Shown here one piece after another: positions 62,299-64,000 of a stretch of 64,000 nt of DNA. Within the stretch, counting starts at the first letter, position 1. The number at the start of each line of letters is the position of its first letter. The stretch is from Bifidobacterium sp. WK012_4_13 (lineage in GTDB: Bacteria > Actinomycetota > Actinomycetes > Actinomycetales > Bifidobacteriaceae), in contig NZ_CP129683.1 of the NCBI RefSeq assembly GCF_041080835.1, forward strand, positions 496,001-560,000. Direction: 5' to 3'. The notes under the pieces were generated by a model. It searched no databases, had not been told where the DNA came from, and worked only from the letters and a program-made list of their open reading frames with translations. The position numbers and the translations under genes were made by a program.

Positions 62299-64000
62299 TA
62301 CCCCCCCCCGTTAGTTTCGAATTTCATAGTCACGCTGCGCTCCATGCTGAGCGCAGTGATTCGCGCATGTCCCGCACCTGGGTTGCCCACAGACTTCTCA
62401 CCATCGCGACCATTCTGCCAGCGCGGCGAGGCGACATTGCCAGCAATCATTTCAGCGTCCGTGAACACATAGGACACGCCATCAATAACCTGCGTGGCCT
62501 TGTCAACGGAATCGATATCAGTGCGATGCGTCCGGGGATTGCCCGCGTTCAACGCATCAGTGCCATCCAAGGCCACACTGCCCGGATAACCCGAGATGAA
62601 CGACGAACCACCAGCAGCGGAACCCCACGCGCGTTTCCCGCCATACCAGCCTCCACCGCCACCGGCGGCCGGGAAATCACCACGGACACCATCCTGTCCC
62701 CATCCAAAAGCATAACCATCGGTCTGAGATGTCTCTTGACCCGTTCCCGGCAACGAAACCAATGCACCGCCAGGTACCCCGGCAACATTGCCCGAAGACC
62801 AGTCACGTTGCCCACCGGCGCCCGCAGCGACCAAAATCCGGCTGTTGAGACTTTCCACACCACTCCATCTGTCTGCTGCAACGCTTTTCACCAGCCGGAA
62901 ATCCGTCGCTCCACCCCCACCGCCCCCACTTGCAGAGCCACCATCCTTGCCCGCATCTCCGCCGCCATTGAAACTGGTTGCCTTCGGACTCAAAGCGTTG
63001 GTCCCTATGCCGCCAGCGTATACGAAAATCTCGTCACCAGCCTTCATTTCCAGCGTACCCGCGGCATAGGCGCCGTTACTGCACAAGCCTGAGTTGCTCC
63101 TGTAACCGAGTCCACTACGAGCACCCCACGCCTCGAAGCGATAAAGGCCGTCCTCCGGGGCAATGAACAATTGTGCGACGCCGGTATAGCCGTAGTCCCA
63201 TGTCGCCATGCCATGGTTGGGGTTGTTGCGATACTGCACCCCATAGCTTTCCACGGAAAGCTTCAAGGACTTGTCTAGAACGAGTTTCGCGAGCGCACCA
63301 TTGGGATGGTAATGGAGCGAATAGGTCAGTGTGCCCTGATTTCCATGCGCACCATCGGCAAGGAAATCAATCTTCTTGCCAGCCATCGCACCACCCGCGG
63401 CAAAGACGCTAGATTCGTCCTCACTCGCAGTTGAAGACGAATCCGCGTTGATCACACGATTCTTGGCCTCCTCCGACCAGAAAATGCTGTATGCACCCCC
63501 CTGTTGCAACGGACCTCGCCACCTCGTCTGACCGGTTAGCTTGCTGTCGCCGTCAGCCATTTCCGCAGCGTAGAGATCCTCGACTTCGTTCATATCTCCA
63601 GTCGGATAAATGGAGAAATACTGCTGAATGTCGGCAGAGGTCGCAGCGCCCCCGTTCGCAATCACATCGATTGCTTCGCCCTGCAATCCGATATCCACTG
63701 CGAGCCATGCTGACTTGTTCTGCTCATTGGTGACCGTGACATCAAACTGCACGACATCACCCGAATACAGCTCCGCGAGCTCAAAGCCAGAGCCACTCCC
63801 CGAATCGTCCACAGGCAAAGCAACGTCGTTGAGCTTGCCGCTCACGGCAGTGTCCAGCTCGACCTGGCCAAACGTGTCCGTGGATTCGACTATCGGCGCA
63901 TATGCGCTGAAATACGCGAAAATCGAAGCCGCAAGCAGACTGAGCGTCACCAGCAACGATGCGGCAATCACCATATGTTTGAAGGAGCGAGGATCGAGAG
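62298..64000 (-). CDS. 5' part of split glycine-rich surface protein, partial
   Basis: The frame is open to the window edge (about LDPRSFKHMVIAASLLVTLSLLAASIFAYFSAYAPI), so the true start may lie beyond 64000; an ATG at 63974 is also possible. After the membrane/signal segment comes a TasA/camelysin-like region (VESTDTFGQVELDTAVSGKLND, VVQFDVTVTNEQNKSAWLAVDI), then a glycine-rich domain parallel to the 59108 protein (LFIAPEDGLYRFEAWGARSG, AYAAGTLEMKAGDEIFVYAGG, GGASGGGGGGATDFRLV, AAGGSSFISGYPGSVAL). It ends SVTMKFETNGGG and stop, i.e. the first strand of an InlB B-repeat cut by the G-run. Confidence 0.88.
   Translation of the reverse strand, partial: LDPRSFKHMVIAASLLVTLSLLAASIFAYFSAYAPIVESTDTFGQVELDTAVSGKLNDVALPVDDSGSGSGFELAELYSGDVVQFDVTVTNEQNKSAWLAVDIGLQGEAIDVIANGGAATSADIQQYFSIYPTGDMNEVEDLYAAEMADGDSKLTGQTRWRGPLQQGGAYSIFWSEEAKNRVINADSSSTASEDESSVFAAGGAMAGKKIDFLADGAHGNQGTLTYSLHYHPNGALAKLVLDKSLKLSVESYGVQYRNNPNHGMATWDYGYTGVAQLFIAPEDGLYRFEAWGARSGLGYRSNSGLCSNGAYAAGTLEMKAGDEIFVYAGGIGTNALSPKATSFNGGGDAGKDGGSASGGGGGGATDFRLVKSVAADRWSGVESLNSRILVAAGAGGQRDWSSGNVAGVPGGALVSLPGTGQETSQTDGYAFGWGQDGVRGDFPAAGGGGGWYGGKRAWGSAAGGSSFISGYPGSVALDGTDALNAGNPRTHRTDIDSVDKATQVIDGVSYVFTDAEMIAGNVASPRWQNGRDGEKSVGNPGAGHARITALSMERSVTMKFETNGGG
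62301..62309. repeat. C9 homopolymer (coding-strand G9) splitting the surface gene
   Basis: On the coding strand AAC is followed by nine G and TAG, so translation stops. With ten G (or seven) the frame would run AAC-GGG-GGG-GGG-GTA-GTG-CAA, joining both halves precisely inside the InlB repeat. This is the classical form of a slipped-strand phase switch. Confidence 0.92.

Noticed and set aside
62301..62309. The C9 tract as a simple sequencing error in an always-intact gene
   Set aside because: Cannot be excluded, but a homopolymer placed exactly at the break in a surface-protein gene is typical of phase variation, so it is reported as a finding with that caveat.

Overview
The window looks like a chromosomal segment of a Bifidobacterium-type actinobacterium. 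Reasons are the moderately high GC, short ATGA-overlapped operons, a complete glutamate ABC operon (gluABCD order), GPH-type sugar transporters beside a GH36 alpha-galactosidase and a ROK regulator, and protein sequences resembling known bifidobacterial ones. Species cannot be named from sequence alone. No rRNA, CRISPR array or intact prophage was seen. Two tRNA genes (Arg-ACG, Asn-GTT) are present.

Layout. 1-6.7 kb: 3' part of a DUF349 gene, a frameshifted carbamoyltransferase, an aldo/keto reductase, an ElaA-like acetyltransferase, ychF and proC. 6.8-14.1 kb: an unusual double-length sensor kinase with its NarL/LuxR regulator, facing an FtsX/MacB-type ABC exporter (permease and ATPase), probably one stress or drug-response module. 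14.3-18 kb: class IV aminotransferase, O-acetylhomoserine sulfhydrylase and pyridoxal-type kinase (PLP/sulfur metabolism). 18.1-25.4 kb: yraN-comM-dprA, an MGMT-like protein, an O-methyltransferase, a LOG-family protein and a MalY/PatB C-S lyase. 25.7-35 kb: tRNA-Arg, then a carbohydrate locus (two closely related GPH permeases, GH36 alpha-galactosidase, ROK regulator) with two matching operator-like palindromes, interrupted by an oxidoreductase/HxlR pair and a DUF488-Tag fusion. 35.9-39.6 kb: an accessory patch with a decayed IS transposase, a decayed ImmA/IrrE-like peptidase, an AT-rich membrane-anchored DEDDh exonuclease and a 66-aa orphan, ending at tRNA-Asn. 39.9-47.1 kb: a tight seven-gene operon comEA-comEC-holA-tsaE-tsaB-rimI-tsaD. 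47.3-58.1 kb: leuS, gluABCD, corA-like gene, D-2-hydroxyacid dehydrogenase and a GtrB-like glycosyltransferase. 58.2-64 kb: a toxin/RHH-antitoxin-like pair and two large glycine-rich surface proteins.

Most notable signals. (1) The last gene is split by a run of nine C (coding-strand G9) exactly where an InlB-type repeat should be continuous; G10 would restore one reading frame, so it looks like a phase-variable surface protein seen in the OFF state. (2) Four long-hairpin elements (near 5.78, 47.25, 55.87 and 61.24 kb) share one architecture: arms with compensating changes, an interior of 55-56 nt between GAAGTA and TACTTC-type boxes, and a CAACGNTTT-like box 10-11 nt before the right arm. Each lies just 3' of a stop codon, in the same orientation to that gene. 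I do not recognise this element. (3) Short-period (about 14-18 bp) degenerate tandem arrays recur between genes and inside comEA and tsaE.
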